A DNA stretch of 64,000 nt from the NCBI GenBank assembly GCA_018402085.1, contig JAGYJM010000002.1, forward strand, positions 1,674,001-1,738,000, read 5' to 3'. The translations under genes and the position numbers were made by a program. The notes below the pieces were generated by a model that saw only the letters and a list, made by a program, of their open reading frames with translations, had not been told where the DNA came from and searched no databases. Source of the stretch: Flavobacteriales bacterium (GTDB lineage: Bacteria > Bacteroidota > Bacteroidia > Flavobacteriales_D > Sanyastnellaceae). Below are positions 14,870-24,083 of the stretch, in pieces (within the stretch, counting starts at the first letter, position 1; every line of letters starts with the position of its first letter).

Positions 14870-17158
14870 ATGCGAAAAGTACGGATACTGCCCAGTGAAA
14901 ATCTCACAGGGCTGAAGCAAACTGCGCCTTCACATAAGGCGGCCGGAATGAAAGGCGTCACCGTAGCCATGAAGCACCTGAGTCAGGAGCTGGGATTATG
15001 GGACGGTCTTCGGCTCATGGCCAAGGTCAACCAACCCGGTGGCGTTGATTGTCCGGGATGCGCGTGGCCTGACCCGGAGCAACGCTCAAGGCTCTTTGAG
15101 TATTGTGAGAATGGTGCGAAGGCCATTGCTGAAGAGGCCACCCGAAAACGGGTGGATGCTGTATTCTTTGCCCAACACAGCGTCCAGGAGCTCAGCACCT
15201 GGAGCGACTATGAAATTGGAAAATCGGGAAGGATCACGGAACCCATGTACCTCGCTCCTGATAGCTCACATTACACTCCTGTCAGTTGGGATGAAGCACT
15301 TGGCATGATTGCCTCACACCTGAAAGGCATCACACCGGAGAAAGCCGTCTTTTATACATCAGGAAGAACCAGCAATGAAACAGCGTACCTCTATCAATTG
15401 ATGGTTCGGGCCTATGGCACCAATAATATGCCTGACTGTTCTAATATGTGCCATGAATCAAGTGGTGTCGGCCTTAGTGAGACAGTGGGCATCGGCAAGG
15501 GCTCAGTGACATTGCAAGATATTTATGAAGCCGAAGTCATTATGGTGGTCGGACAGAACCCCGGCACCAATCACCCTCGCATGCTCAGTGCCCTGCAAAA
15601 GTGCAAAGTCAATGGGGGAAAGATCATTCATGTCAATCCTTTGCCTGAAGTAGGCACAGAGCGCTTTGTTGATCCGCAGAGTCCACTCGACATTCTCAAG
15701 GGTGGAGCCAAAATTGCTGATCACTGGTTACCTGTGCGCATCAACGGTGATATCGCTCTTTTTAAACTGCTCATGCTTGGGCTACTCGAAGCCGAAGAAC
15801 GGAATCCCGGACATGTTCTTGATCGCGAATTTATTGAGCAGCACACCGAGGGTTTTGATCGCTTCAGACAAGCATTGCTTCAAACAGATAAAGCGCAGGC
15901 ACTCAAAGACTGCGGACTCACAGAAGCTGAGCTCAAACCGGTGATTGAAGCACTCGCTGAAAAGCGAAAGATTATCATTTGCTGGGCTATGGGGATCACC
16001 CAGCAGCGAAACGGTGTGCAGAATGTGCGAGAAATTGTCAACCTTCTGCTTATGAAAGGCAGCATAGGTAAGCCAGGTGCCGGTACGTGTCCGGTACGCG
16101 GACACAGCAATGTGCAGGGTGACCGTACGATGGGTATTTATGAAAAGCCGGCTGCGTCTTTCCTCGATGCGCTTGACCGCCACCATCAGATCGATAGTCC
16201 TAAAGAATACGGTTTTGACACTGTTGAAGCCATCGAAGCTATGAACCAGGGTGAGGTATCATTCTTCATGGGAATGGGAGGAAACTTCATTTCAGCAACG
16301 CCTGATACTCAGCTTACAGGTGAAGCCATGCAGAAGTGTGACCTTACAGTGCAGGTCAGCACCAAATTGAACAGATCACACCTTGTAACGGGTAAAAAAG
16401 CACTTATCCTTCCCTGCCTCGGACGCACTGAACAGGATGTGCAAAATGGCAAAATGCAATTTCAAACGGTAGAGAACTCGATGGGGGTGGTTCACCGAAC
16501 GAAAGGCAGCATCGCCCCTGCCTCAGCGCACCTGAAGAGTGAAGTAAGCATTGTGTGTGGTATTGCGCGCCTGCTCATCGGCGAAACCGCTGCCTTGCAA
16601 TGGTCAATGTGGGAACACGATTACGATAAAATTCGTGAACAAATTGAGGCTGTAATCCCTGGTTTTGATGACTTCAATCGCCGGGTAAGAAACCCACAGG
16701 GCTTTCTCTTACCCAATGGCGCCCGTGAACGACAGTTCAACACACCAAACGCTAAGGCCAATTTCTCTGTGAACGAATTGCCTCCGGTCGATCCGCAAGA
16801 AGCTCGCTTCGTTATGATGACCATACGGTCGCATGACCAATACAATACCACCATCTACGGATTGAATGACCGCTACCGAGGTGTGATCAATGAGCGAAGA
16901 GTGGTGCTCATGAACAAAGAAGACATGCAGCAACTCGGAATCAAAGAACGCGAACTGGTGGATCTCGAAAGCATTTTTAAGGGTGAAAGACGGCACGCTC
17001 CATCCTTTCATGCAGTTCCATATAACATCCCACGCTTCTGCGTGGCTACCTACTTCCCGGAAGCAAATCCACTCGTACCACTCAAAAGCACCGCTAAGTG
17101 GAGCAATACACCTTCGAGCAAGTTTGTAGAAGTCAATATTCTGAAAAAGTCGATATGA
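14870..17158 (+). CDS. FdhF/YdeP-family molybdopterin oxidoreductase
   Basis: 762 residues, close to E. coli YdeP. CPGCAWPDP (about residue 61) is the family motif in place of a full 4Fe-4S site. It is followed by FFAQHSVQEL, TSGRTSNETAYLYQLMVRA, MCHESSG (active-site neighbourhood), the MGPVRGHSNVQGDRTMG-like segment and a C-terminal dinucleotide-binding domain (SHDQYNTTIYGLNDRYRG). There is no selenocysteine or Cys in the usual SeCys position. Family knowledge points to a formate-dehydrogenase-like cytoplasmic enzyme of unsettled substrate. FdhD next door favours formate. It overlaps the DUF2834 gene by 4 bases (ATGA). A GGAT hairpin sits at 15140. Confidence 0.88.
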   Translation: MRKVRILPSENLTGLKQTAPSHKAAGMKGVTVAMKHLSQELGLWDGLRLMAKVNQPGGVDCPGCAWPDPEQRSRLFEYCENGAKAIAEEATRKRVDAVFFAQHSVQELSTWSDYEIGKSGRITEPMYLAPDSSHYTPVSWDEALGMIASHLKGITPEKAVFYTSGRTSNETAYLYQLMVRAYGTNNMPDCSNMCHESSGVGLSETVGIGKGSVTLQDIYEAEVIMVVGQNPGTNHPRMLSALQKCKVNGGKIIHVNPLPEVGTERFVDPQSPLDILKGGAKIADHWLPVRINGDIALFKLLMLGLLEAEERNPGHVLDREFIEQHTEGFDRFRQALLQTDKAQALKDCGLTEAELKPVIEALAEKRKIIICWAMGITQQRNGVQNVREIVNLLLMKGSIGKPGAGTCPVRGHSNVQGDRTMGIYEKPAASFLDALDRHHQIDSPKEYGFDTVEAIEAMNQGEVSFFMGMGGNFISATPDTQLTGEAMQKCDLTVQVSTKLNRSHLVTGKKALILPCLGRTEQDVQNGKMQFQTVENSMGVVHRTKGSIAPASAHLKSEVSIVCGIARLLIGETAALQWSMWEHDYDKIREQIEAVIPGFDDFNRRVRNPQGFLLPNGARERQFNTPNAKANFSVNELPPVDPQEARFVMMTIRSHDQYNTTIYGLNDRYRGVINERRVVLMNKEDMQQLGIKERELVDLESIFKGERRHAPSFHAVPYNIPRFCVATYFPEANPLVPLKSTAKWSNTPSSKFVEVNILKKSI
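15140..15157 (+). repeat. GGAT-hairpin element 4 (inside FdhF/YdeP gene)
   Basis: ACCCG-AAAA-CGGGT then GGAT. Same reading frame as the other sense copies, encoding TRKRVD in a conserved stretch of the family. Confidence 0.7.
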
Positions 17159-17475
17159 AAGTTTTCTATCTGATATTGACGGCGGTCGGCCTAGTTCTTC
17201 CGTACACAGAGCTCATTCCGTTTATCATCGAGCACGACAGCGATATGGTCTACCTTTTTTCGCGCCCTTTTGAAGAACACGCCACCGCTTTCTTCGCTTA
17301 TGACCTGTTTATCGCAGGAACCGCGGCCGCTGCGTTCATTATTCATGAAGGACGAAAACAATCTGTCAAAGGCTGGGGATGGTGCATAGCAGGCATCTTT
17401 GCAGTTGGTGTGTGCTTCGGACTCCCCCTGTTTCTGTACTTGCGCGAGCGACAGGCTAATCAGCTAAATAGTTAA
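17155..17475 (+). CDS. DUF2834 membrane protein
   Basis: 106 residues from the ATG at 17155, which overlaps the previous stop. The longer frame starting at 17098 lies inside the molybdoenzyme and is rejected. Three hydrophobic segments are visible (about 2-20, 48-64 and 74-95), in the DUF2834 pattern VGLVLPYTELIPFI, FFAYDLFIAGTAA and GLPLFLYLRER. It may anchor or supply a membrane partner to the molybdoenzyme, but nothing proves this. Confidence 0.8.
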   Translation: MKVFYLILTAVGLVLPYTELIPFIIEHDSDMVYLFSRPFEEHATAFFAYDLFIAGTAAAAFIIHEGRKQSVKGWGWCIAGIFAVGVCFGLPLFLYLRERQANQLNS

Positions 17476-17583
17476 AGACCTGCGGCCTTGAAACGCAAGG
17501 ATTGAAAGGCGCTTGTAGGTTTTCATCAAAAGTTCGATCTTCTATTTTTGCCATTTTTTTGTGCCCGATTTCTCTTTTCTCTC

Positions 17584-17601
17584 TGCGCAAAAGCGCAGGA
17601 T
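17584..17601 (+). repeat. GGAT-hairpin element 5 (intergenic)
   Basis: TGCGC-AAAA-GCGCA then GGAT, between the DUF2834 stop and the minus-strand terminator. Confidence 0.75.
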
Positions 17602-17638
17602 GCGAACGCGCTCAGATGACCCGTAAAATTCTCTGAAT

Positions 17639-17668
17639 AAAAAGGCGCGACCTTTAACGGCCGCGCCT
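17639..17668 (-). terminator. Terminator of the giant repeat-protein gene
   Basis: On the minus strand AGGCGCGGCC-GTTAAA-GGTCGCGCCT followed by a T tract (complement of 17639-17643). Confidence 0.8.
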
Positions 17669-17695
17669 CTGCACAGGATTATCTGTTTAGAATGA

Positions 17696-20600
17696 TCAGT
17701 CTGAACAAGTCAGACCAAAGAATGTGAGGAAAAATAGCAAGTCGTTAGAGTCAACTTCGCCGTTGTGGTCGAAGTCTCCAGGACAAGTAATGTCGTTCGG
17801 GAAGAAACATGAACCATCATCGTACACCGCATTCGGGTCATAATTTTCTGCCAAAGGATAAGCACAGCCTGAACAACTCATGATCTCACATGAACCGTCA
17901 TCATCAGTAGCGTCAGGATCGAAATTGCAAGCAAAAGCATAAGTGCATCCCGGAATTTCGTCTACATCACACACTCCGTCATTGTCACAGTCCTGAACGC
18001 AGTTACCCTCGCAGTCAAACCCAGGGTCTGCAAACACACATGATCCGTCATCATCAATCGCTTCAGCATCAAAGTTACAGGCAGCAGGATCTGTGCAACC
18101 TGCCGGCGGCGTCGAATTAGGAGCTCCCGGAGTGCCTCCACTCACAAATGATGCCTGCCAATTCTCTCCAAGCGCATTGTCGCTGTTTATGTCTGTAAGC
18201 TCGAGACTCGGACAACCACCGTCCGCTGCAGACGGCCAGGTACCACCGTCATCGTATGGCACTTCATCAATAATGTTGCCGAATGGATCGGTCAGGACAA
18301 TGGTCTCACCGGTATTGTTAATACCTCCTGTGGCCCATTCAAAGACCTGGTAGCCATTTCCCGAATAAGACGCAGCATTGATAGTCAATACAATGTATTC
18401 ACCTGCAGCAATGGATGTCTCCGCAGGGAAGGCAAAGTCAATCGCCTGGCTAATGGTATATCCCTCAAGATCAATGGCATTTGCGCCATTATTGAAGAGC
18501 TCAAAAAACTCGAAATCGGAATCAGGTCCCTGGTCTGTGCAAGGGTTGTAGTGAATTTCAGTAATCACAATGTCCGCTAACTCAAAGATACAGGAGCCGT
18601 CATCGTTGTTGGCATCCGGATTGAAGTTGATTGCTTCAAGGTCAGTGCAGCCTGAGATGACGCATGACCCGTCATCAATCGTGGCCGATGGATCAAAATT
18701 ATCTGCGTCCGGGTTCGTACAACCGGCGCAGGAATCGAACTCACATGAGCCATCGTCACAGCCCGCGGCCGCGTCGAAGTTGCAGGCGGTAGGATCCGTG
18801 CAGCCCGCTGTGTCGGTGCCACCGCAGTTGCCGCAGGCATCGAGTTGGAGGCAGGAGCCATCGTCGATAGTGGCGGCAGGATCAAAGTTGCAGGCCGTTC
18901 CATCGGTACAACCTGCGCAGGAATCGAACTCACATGAGCCATCGTCACAGCCCGCGGCAGCGTCGAAGTTGCAGGCAGAAGGATCGGTGCAGCCCGCTGT
19001 GTCGGTGCCGCCGCAGTTGCCGCAGGCATCGAGTTGGAGGCAGGAGCCATCGTCGATCGTGGCGGCAGGATCAAAGTTGCAGGCCGTTGGATCGGTACAA
19101 CCTGCGCAGGAGTCGAACTCACATGAGCCATCGTCACAGCCCGCGGCCGCATCGAAGTTGCAGGCAGAAGGATCCGTGCAGCCCGCCGTGTCGGTGCCGC
19201 CGCAGTTGCCGCAGGCATCGAGTTGGAGGCAGGAGCCATCGTCGATCGTGGCGGTAGGATCAAAGTTGCAGGCCGTTGGATCGGTACAACCGGCGCAGGA
19301 GTCGAACTCACATGAGCCATCGTCACAGCCCGCAGCAGCGTCGAAGTTGCAGGCAGAAGGATCCGTGCAGCCCGCTGTGTCGGTGCCGCCGCAGTTGCCG
19401 CAGGCATCGAGTTGGAGGCAGGAGCCATCGTCGATCGTGGCGGCAGGATCAAAGTTGCAGGCCGTTGGATCGGTACAACCGGCGCAGGAGTCGAACTCAC
19501 ATGAGCCATCGTCACAGCCCGCAGCAGCGTCGAAGTTGCAGGCAGAAGGATCGGTGCAGCCCGCTGTGTCGGTGCCGCCGCAGTTGCCGCAGGCATCGAG
19601 TTGGAGGCAGGAGCCATCGTCGATCGTGGCGGCAGGATCAAAGTTGCAGGCCGTTGGATCGGTACAACCTGCGCAGGAGTCGAACTCACATGAGCCATCG
19701 TCACAGCCCGCGGCCGCGTCGAAGTTGCAGGCAGAAGGGTCCGTGCAGCCCGCTGTGTCGGTGCCGCCGCAGTTGCCGCAGGCATCGAGTTGGAGGCAGG
19801 AGCCATCGTCGATCGTGGCGGCAGGATCAAAGTTGCAGGCCGTTGGATCGGTACAACCGGCGCAGGAGTCGAACTCACATGAGCCATCGTCACAGCCCGA
19901 GGCCGCGTCGAAGTTGCAGGCAGAAGGATCGGTGCAGCCCGCTGTGTCGGTGCCACCGCAGTTGCCGCAGGCATCGAGTTGGAGGCAGGAGCCATCGTCG
20001 ATCGTGGCGGCAGGATCAAAGTTGCAGGCCGTTGGATCGGTACAACCTGCGCAGGAGTCGAACTCACATGAGCCATCGTCACAGCCTGCGGCCGCATCGA
20101 AGTTGCAGGCAGAAGGATCGGTGCAGCCCGCCGTGTCGGTGCCGCCGCAGTTGCCGCAGGCATCGAGTTGGAGGCAGGAGCCATCGTCGATCGTGGCGGC
20201 AGGATCAAAGTTGCATGCCGTTGGATCGGTACAACCTGCGCAGGAGTCGAACTCACATGAGCCATCGTCACAGCCCGCGGCCGCATCGAAGTTGCAGGCA
20301 GAAGGATCGGTGCAGCCCGCCGTGTCGGTGCCGCCGCAGTTGCCGCAGGCATCGAGTTGGAGGCAGGAGCCATCGTCGATCGTGGCGGCAGGATCAAAGT
20401 TGCATGCCGTTGGATCGGTACAACCGGCGCAGGAGTCGAACTCACATGAGCCATCGTCACAGCCCGCGGCAGCGTCGAAGTTGCAGGCAGAAGGGTCCGT
20501 GCAGCCCGCTGTGTCGGTGCCACCGCAGTTGCCGCAGGCATCGAGTTGGAGGCAGGAGCCATCGTCGATCGTGGCGGCAGGATCAAAGTTGCAGGCCGTT

Positions 20601-22384
20601 GGATCGGTACAACCTGCGCAGGAGTCGAACTCACATGAGCCATCGTCACAGCCCGCGGCCGCGTCGAAGTTGCAGGCAGAAGGATCGGTGCAGCCCGCTG
20701 TGTCGGTGCCACCGCAGTTGCCGCAGGCATCGAGTTGGAGGCAGGAGCCATCGTCGATCGTGGCGGCAGGATCAAAGTTGCAGGCCGTTGGATCGGTACA
20801 ACCTGCGCAGGAGTCGAACTCACATGAGCCATCGTCACAGCCCGCGGCCGCGTCGAAGTTGCAGGCAGAAGGATCGGTGCAGCCCGGGAATACGCAAGCA
20901 TCATCACATGTAGCGTTGGGGTCAAAATTACATGCGCCTGGGTTGGTGCATCCAGCCACTCCACTGAATCCAACAGTAACGGGATTCGTTGTTTTGGTGC
21001 ACCCGGAGTTATCTTGAGCCGTCACAGAGTAAGTTCCTGGAGCAACACTAAAAACTCCTGTGGGCTGAAAGTTTTCACCATCAATTGAGAAAGTAATTCC
21101 GCCGCTGCCCCCGAATCCTTGTGCCACAACGAAGCCATTGTCGACCTCCGGGCAGGTGGCGTCGGACGATCCCGTAATTGCTACCTGGATAGGAGTTGGC
21201 TGTGTAATCGCAAATGTGTTGCTTACCGCAGTGCAACCGTTTGCGTCTTGTGCATAAACCACATAAGTTCCGGGCGCTAATCCGTCAAGCTCATTGCCAG
21301 ATTGATTGAGGTCATCGGGAGCCAAGCCAATCGAGATGGGTTCTGTACCCCCCACAATCTGTAGTATAACTTGTCCATCGCCGGCACCGTTACAGGAAAC
21401 ATTGATCACTTGATCAATGACGAGATCGAAAGGGTCGGCTTCAGGTATTATCACCTGGGTTTGAACAGAACATCCCTGACCGTCTTGAACTAACAAATCA
21501 TAGGTACCGGAAGAGAGGTTACTGAAGGTTTGATTCAAGAGAGGGTTACCGTCATTGAGTGTATAGCTCACAGCACCTTGTCCGCCATTAGCAACTACCG
21601 TAAAGCCGCCGTTATCATCACCTTCGCAGGTAGGTATGGTGATGATGATGTCATCAATAACGAGTGTACAATCAAAGGTGCAGCTTCCGTCGTCAGTTGT
21701 GGCATTAGGATCAAAATTAGATGCATTAGGGTCTGTGCAACCAAATACGGCGCCGGGGTCAGAGCTAAAGGGGAGTTGCAGGAAGAACTGCCCGTTACTG
21801 TTATCGCCTTCAGGGAAGAGTTGTACATTGATGAATCCATCAACGACACCATCCGTAGTAAACTGACCGATAAGGACTTTAAGGTCAGCACCGGCGATTC
21901 CATTTTCGCTATTCTCTCCGAAGATGGTAAACCATGACCCACCGAATTGGCCGTCAATAATGATGCTATTTCCAGCAGAGAAATCTGTGAGCCAGGGATC
22001 CGTTTGTGACTCAACGGCGGAGACTTCATTACCGGGATCATTTTGAGATGCTCGTCCGATGGTCACGAAGCTATCGAATTCGACCTCAGGAAAAACGGGG
22101 AAAAGTGCGGGGTTGATTGCGGTTCCGATCTGACCTCCGAAAGGATTCTGGTAAAAGGAAGTGGTCGTTCTCACTTCAAGTTCTTCGCCGGCGAAGCCGT
22201 AAATAGAAGAAACGAAATCTGTTTCATTCTGGCAATTGACAAACAATCGGTAAGTGGTCATTCCATCGATTGCGGGAATAACGCCACCAGTATGTTCTTG
22301 AAAAACTTCGAGTGATACTCCGGTCACCTGACCACGGGAGAAAAGTGCGCAGCAAAGGCTGAGCAGGAGCAGAAAATTCTTCAT
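17696..22384 (-). CDS. Giant secreted Cys-rich repeat protein with SprB-like repeats, lamin-tail domain and EF-hand C terminus
   Basis: 1562 residues. Signal peptide about 1-18 (ending FSRGQ). Next comes an N-terminal domain of about 200 residues without a name, one GCTDPNASNFDP module and three SprB-like repeats (each with an APGTY- or SSGTYDL-type strand). After these follow some 24 GCTDP modules arranged as eleven 63-residue units. Each unit has a 27-residue half ending DSCA and a 36-residue half ending with the CGNCGGTDTA block. Then come a lamin-tail-like domain (ADIVITEIHYNP...), more GCTDP modules with a DCDNDGVCDVDE loop and the Cys-capped EF-hand (DFDHNGEVDSNDLLFFLTFFG). All modules have even cysteines and Asp-rich turns, suggesting a disulfide- and Ca-stabilised stalk. 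No T9SS domain seen. Confidence 0.88.
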   Translation of the reverse strand: MKNFLLLLSLCCALFSRGQVTGVSLEVFQEHTGGVIPAIDGMTTYRLFVNCQNETDFVSSIYGFAGEELEVRTTTSFYQNPFGGQIGTAINPALFPVFPEVEFDSFVTIGRASQNDPGNEVSAVESQTDPWLTDFSAGNSIIIDGQFGGSWFTIFGENSENGIAGADLKVLIGQFTTDGVVDGFINVQLFPEGDNSNGQFFLQLPFSSDPGAVFGCTDPNASNFDPNATTDDGSCTFDCTLVIDDIIITIPTCEGDDNGGFTVVANGGQGAVSYTLNDGNPLLNQTFSNLSSGTYDLLVQDGQGCSVQTQVIIPEADPFDLVIDQVINVSCNGAGDGQVILQIVGGTEPISIGLAPDDLNQSGNELDGLAPGTYVVYAQDANGCTAVSNTFAITQPTPIQVAITGSSDATCPEVDNGFVVAQGFGGSGGITFSIDGENFQPTGVFSVAPGTYSVTAQDNSGCTKTTNPVTVGFSGVAGCTNPGACNFDPNATCDDACVFPGCTDPSACNFDAAAGCDDGSCEFDSCAGCTDPTACNFDPAATIDDGSCLQLDACGNCGGTDTAGCTDPSACNFDAAAGCDDGSCEFDSCAGCTDPTACNFDPAATIDDGSCLQLDACGNCGGTDTAGCTDPSACNFDAAAGCDDGSCEFDSCAGCTDPTACNFDPAATIDDGSCLQLDACGNCGGTDTAGCTDPSACNFDAAAGCDDGSCEFDSCAGCTDPTACNFDPAATIDDGSCLQLDACGNCGGTDTAGCTDPSACNFDAAAGCDDGSCEFDSCAGCTDPTACNFDPAATIDDGSCLQLDACGNCGGTDTAGCTDPSACNFDAASGCDDGSCEFDSCAGCTDPTACNFDPAATIDDGSCLQLDACGNCGGTDTAGCTDPSACNFDAAAGCDDGSCEFDSCAGCTDPTACNFDPAATIDDGSCLQLDACGNCGGTDTAGCTDPSACNFDAAAGCDDGSCEFDSCAGCTDPTACNFDPAATIDDGSCLQLDACGNCGGTDTAGCTDPSACNFDAAAGCDDGSCEFDSCAGCTDPTACNFDPTATIDDGSCLQLDACGNCGGTDTAGCTDPSACNFDAAAGCDDGSCEFDSCAGCTDPTACNFDPAATIDDGSCLQLDACGNCGGTDTAGCTDPSACNFDAAAGCDDGSCEFDSCAGCTDGTACNFDPAATIDDGSCLQLDACGNCGGTDTAGCTDPTACNFDAAAGCDDGSCEFDSCAGCTNPDADNFDPSATIDDGSCVISGCTDLEAINFNPDANNDDGSCIFELADIVITEIHYNPCTDQGPDSDFEFFELFNNGANAIDLEGYTISQAIDFAFPAETSIAAGEYIVLTINAASYSGNGYQVFEWATGGINNTGETIVLTDPFGNIIDEVPYDDGGTWPSAADGGCPSLELTDINSDNALGENWQASFVSGGTPGAPNSTPPAGCTDPAACNFDAEAIDDDGSCVFADPGFDCEGNCVQDCDNDGVCDVDEIPGCTYAFACNFDPDATDDDGSCEIMSCSGCAYPLAENYDPNAVYDDGSCFFPNDITCPGDFDHNGEVDSNDLLFFLTFFGLTCSD
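18800..20884 (-). repeat. Eleven tandem 189-bp repeats (minisatellite-like) in the giant gene
   Basis: The marker for the CGGTDTA block recurs about every 189 bases from about 18810 to about 20700 (eleven copies), and copies differ at only a few bases (for example GCGGCC/GCAGCG/GAGGCC in one place). The period is a multiple of three, so units can be gained or lost without a frameshift. Long open frames on both strands here are by-products of this periodicity. Confidence 0.9.
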
Positions 22385-22728
22385 CCTGTAATGATTTGGT
22401 TAAGGAAAGATGAAGATAAAGAAAAATGAGCTGAATTCCTTTCTTTGTTAGATAAGAAGCATGAATGTCAGGTTGAATCGTCAACCATTCAGCGAGAAAT
22501 GGTGCCTTTCTTTGAGTTTCTATTGAAGTTCAAGGATATTATTTTTATTTTAAACAAATGAAAATCAATACATTAACCTTCTCAACAAGTGGTTTTGCAT
22601 TTCTCGGATCTCAGTAATTAATGGGTTTGAGCTGCCTGTTTGAACTACTGTAAGAAAGTGATCTCTTGAACACTGCCAGATTTCAGGCTGCTGAAAGCTA
22701 TGAAGTTGCAGGCATCGAGATAAGGGAG
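22385..22728. other. Intergenic region, promoter of the giant gene
   Basis: 344 AT-rich bases between the giant gene and the histidine kinase end. A TATCTTCA box on the minus strand about 25-35 bases before the ATG at 22384 is the likely promoter. No ORF, hairpin or repeat of note. Confidence 0.5.
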
Positions 22729-24006
22729 TTAACTGAACGTCACTGCGAAAGTGCTTCCCTTACCCTGCTGACTGCTCACTTTAATTTGCCCTCCATTTTG
22801 CTTCACTAATTGTTCAGTCAGCAGTAATCCGATGCCGGCTCCCTTCTCTCCTTCCGTGCCTGACCGTCCGGAAGCGACCCGGTCAAAGAGTTTTTCGAGG
22901 TCAGCGGATGACATGCCAACTCCATAATCAATGACTTGAATGGTCGTTTGGTTCTGGTTGTACTGTTCGGCTAGCATTTTAATGGTGGCACCCCGGGGTG
23001 AATACTTGATGGCATTATGGAGCAGATTACGCAAGACAATTGACATTTGCTCCTTATTACAATTCAGTTTGAGGTCTTTTGCTTCGATTGAAATCTTCAC
23101 ATTTTTCTTTTCGGCGAAGAACTCGACATCTTTAGCTGCTCGCCGCAGCATGCTTTCCACATCAACATCAGCTCTGCCAGATTCGCTACCTTGAAGTTCG
23201 GCTCTGGACCATATTAAGACATCTTCGAGAATTGACATGGCTGCGGTGGTAGAATCCAATAAGTCTTTCTCGAGGTTCAGGCGTTCGGCATCTTTTAGGT
23301 CGAGTTTATGCATAACACCGAGGTAGCCCTTCACATTTCCGAGCGGGGCTCTCAGGTCATGGGAAAGCACGGAGAAGATGCTCTTGAGCTGTTTGTTCTG
23401 CATCTCGAGCTGTTCTCTCTGTTTGTCTAGTTCGTTCTCTTGTTTTTTCACCTTAAACCGAATGAAGCCAAGAAGAACAGAGAAGAAGAGGATGGATATC
23501 ACATAGGAGAATGTGTTATCAATGATACGTTCATCGTCACTGAGATAGGTTTCAACGATTGCTTCCGGATTAGTGCGCTCCAGCGCGCCCAATCCGGTAA
23601 AGAGCATGAGATGGAGTAAGATGATAACCGGGTATACCTTTGGCTTAACAATTGCAATAATCGAGATGAGAATGGGAATAGAGACCAATAGGACAGGGCC
23701 TTTACTGCCGTCATTCAGGAAGTAAGTTGCAATCAACCCGGAGTACCCTAAAGCGGCTAGTGGCAGCCAACTCCAATTGTATAATTTTTTGAAGCGGCTT
23801 CGGTAAAACGTAATGGAGAGTATCACGAGCGCCGGAATCAAGACATAATTTGGTTCGACCAGTCCGAGAAACAAATTCAGTCCAACTCCCGAAATAACAA
23901 ACAGCACCGAGCAACCGAGGACGAGGTTCAAGGTCTGCTGTTCAGTATTTGCACCGGTATGGTGGCCGGTGAGAAAGGCCTGTATTTGAGCGATGAAATT
24001 ATTCAC
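22729..24006 (-). CDS. Orphan membrane histidine kinase
   Basis: 425 residues starting with GTG at 24006. Six or so hydrophobic segments fill residues about 28-185 (LVLGCSVLFVISGVGL to YVISILFFSVLLGF). A coiled coil (KVKKQENELDKQREQLEMQNKQLK) leads to HisKA (FSVLSHDLRAPLGNVKG, phospho-His) and HATPase_c (NLLHNAIKYSP, VIDYGVGMS, KGAGIGLLLTEQLVKQNGG). There is no periplasmic domain, so it may sense a membrane or cytoplasmic cue. No response regulator is adjacent. Confidence 0.9.
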   Translation of the reverse strand: MNNFIAQIQAFLTGHHTGANTEQQTLNLVLGCSVLFVISGVGLNLFLGLVEPNYVLIPALVILSITFYRSRFKKLYNWSWLPLAALGYSGLIATYFLNDGSKGPVLLVSIPILISIIAIVKPKVYPVIILLHLMLFTGLGALERTNPEAIVETYLSDDERIIDNTFSYVISILFFSVLLGFIRFKVKKQENELDKQREQLEMQNKQLKSIFSVLSHDLRAPLGNVKGYLGVMHKLDLKDAERLNLEKDLLDSTTAAMSILEDVLIWSRAELQGSESGRADVDVESMLRRAAKDVEFFAEKKNVKISIEAKDLKLNCNKEQMSIVLRNLLHNAIKYSPRGATIKMLAEQYNQNQTTIQVIDYGVGMSSADLEKLFDRVASGRSGTEGEKGAGIGLLLTEQLVKQNGGQIKVSSQQGKGSTFAVTFS

Positions 24007-24083
24007 GTAAACAATCGAGCAAGTACATCAAAAATCAGGAATAAGCGCGTAATCGCACCCCTCCTTTTTTTGTAGCCGGCGTC

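Noticed and set aside
17098-17154. 57-base upstream extension of the DUF2834 gene
   Set aside because: It lies within the molybdoenzyme gene. The ATG at 17155 overlapping the previous stop is the usual coupling and begins the hydrophobic segment.
18570-21017. 815-residue plus-strand ORF, with 798- and 545-residue ORFs in other frames
   Set aside because: They arise from the eleven 189-bp repeats, whose period keeps every frame open. Their composition is repetitive and without starts, signals or family motifs. The minus-strand giant gene explains the DNA.
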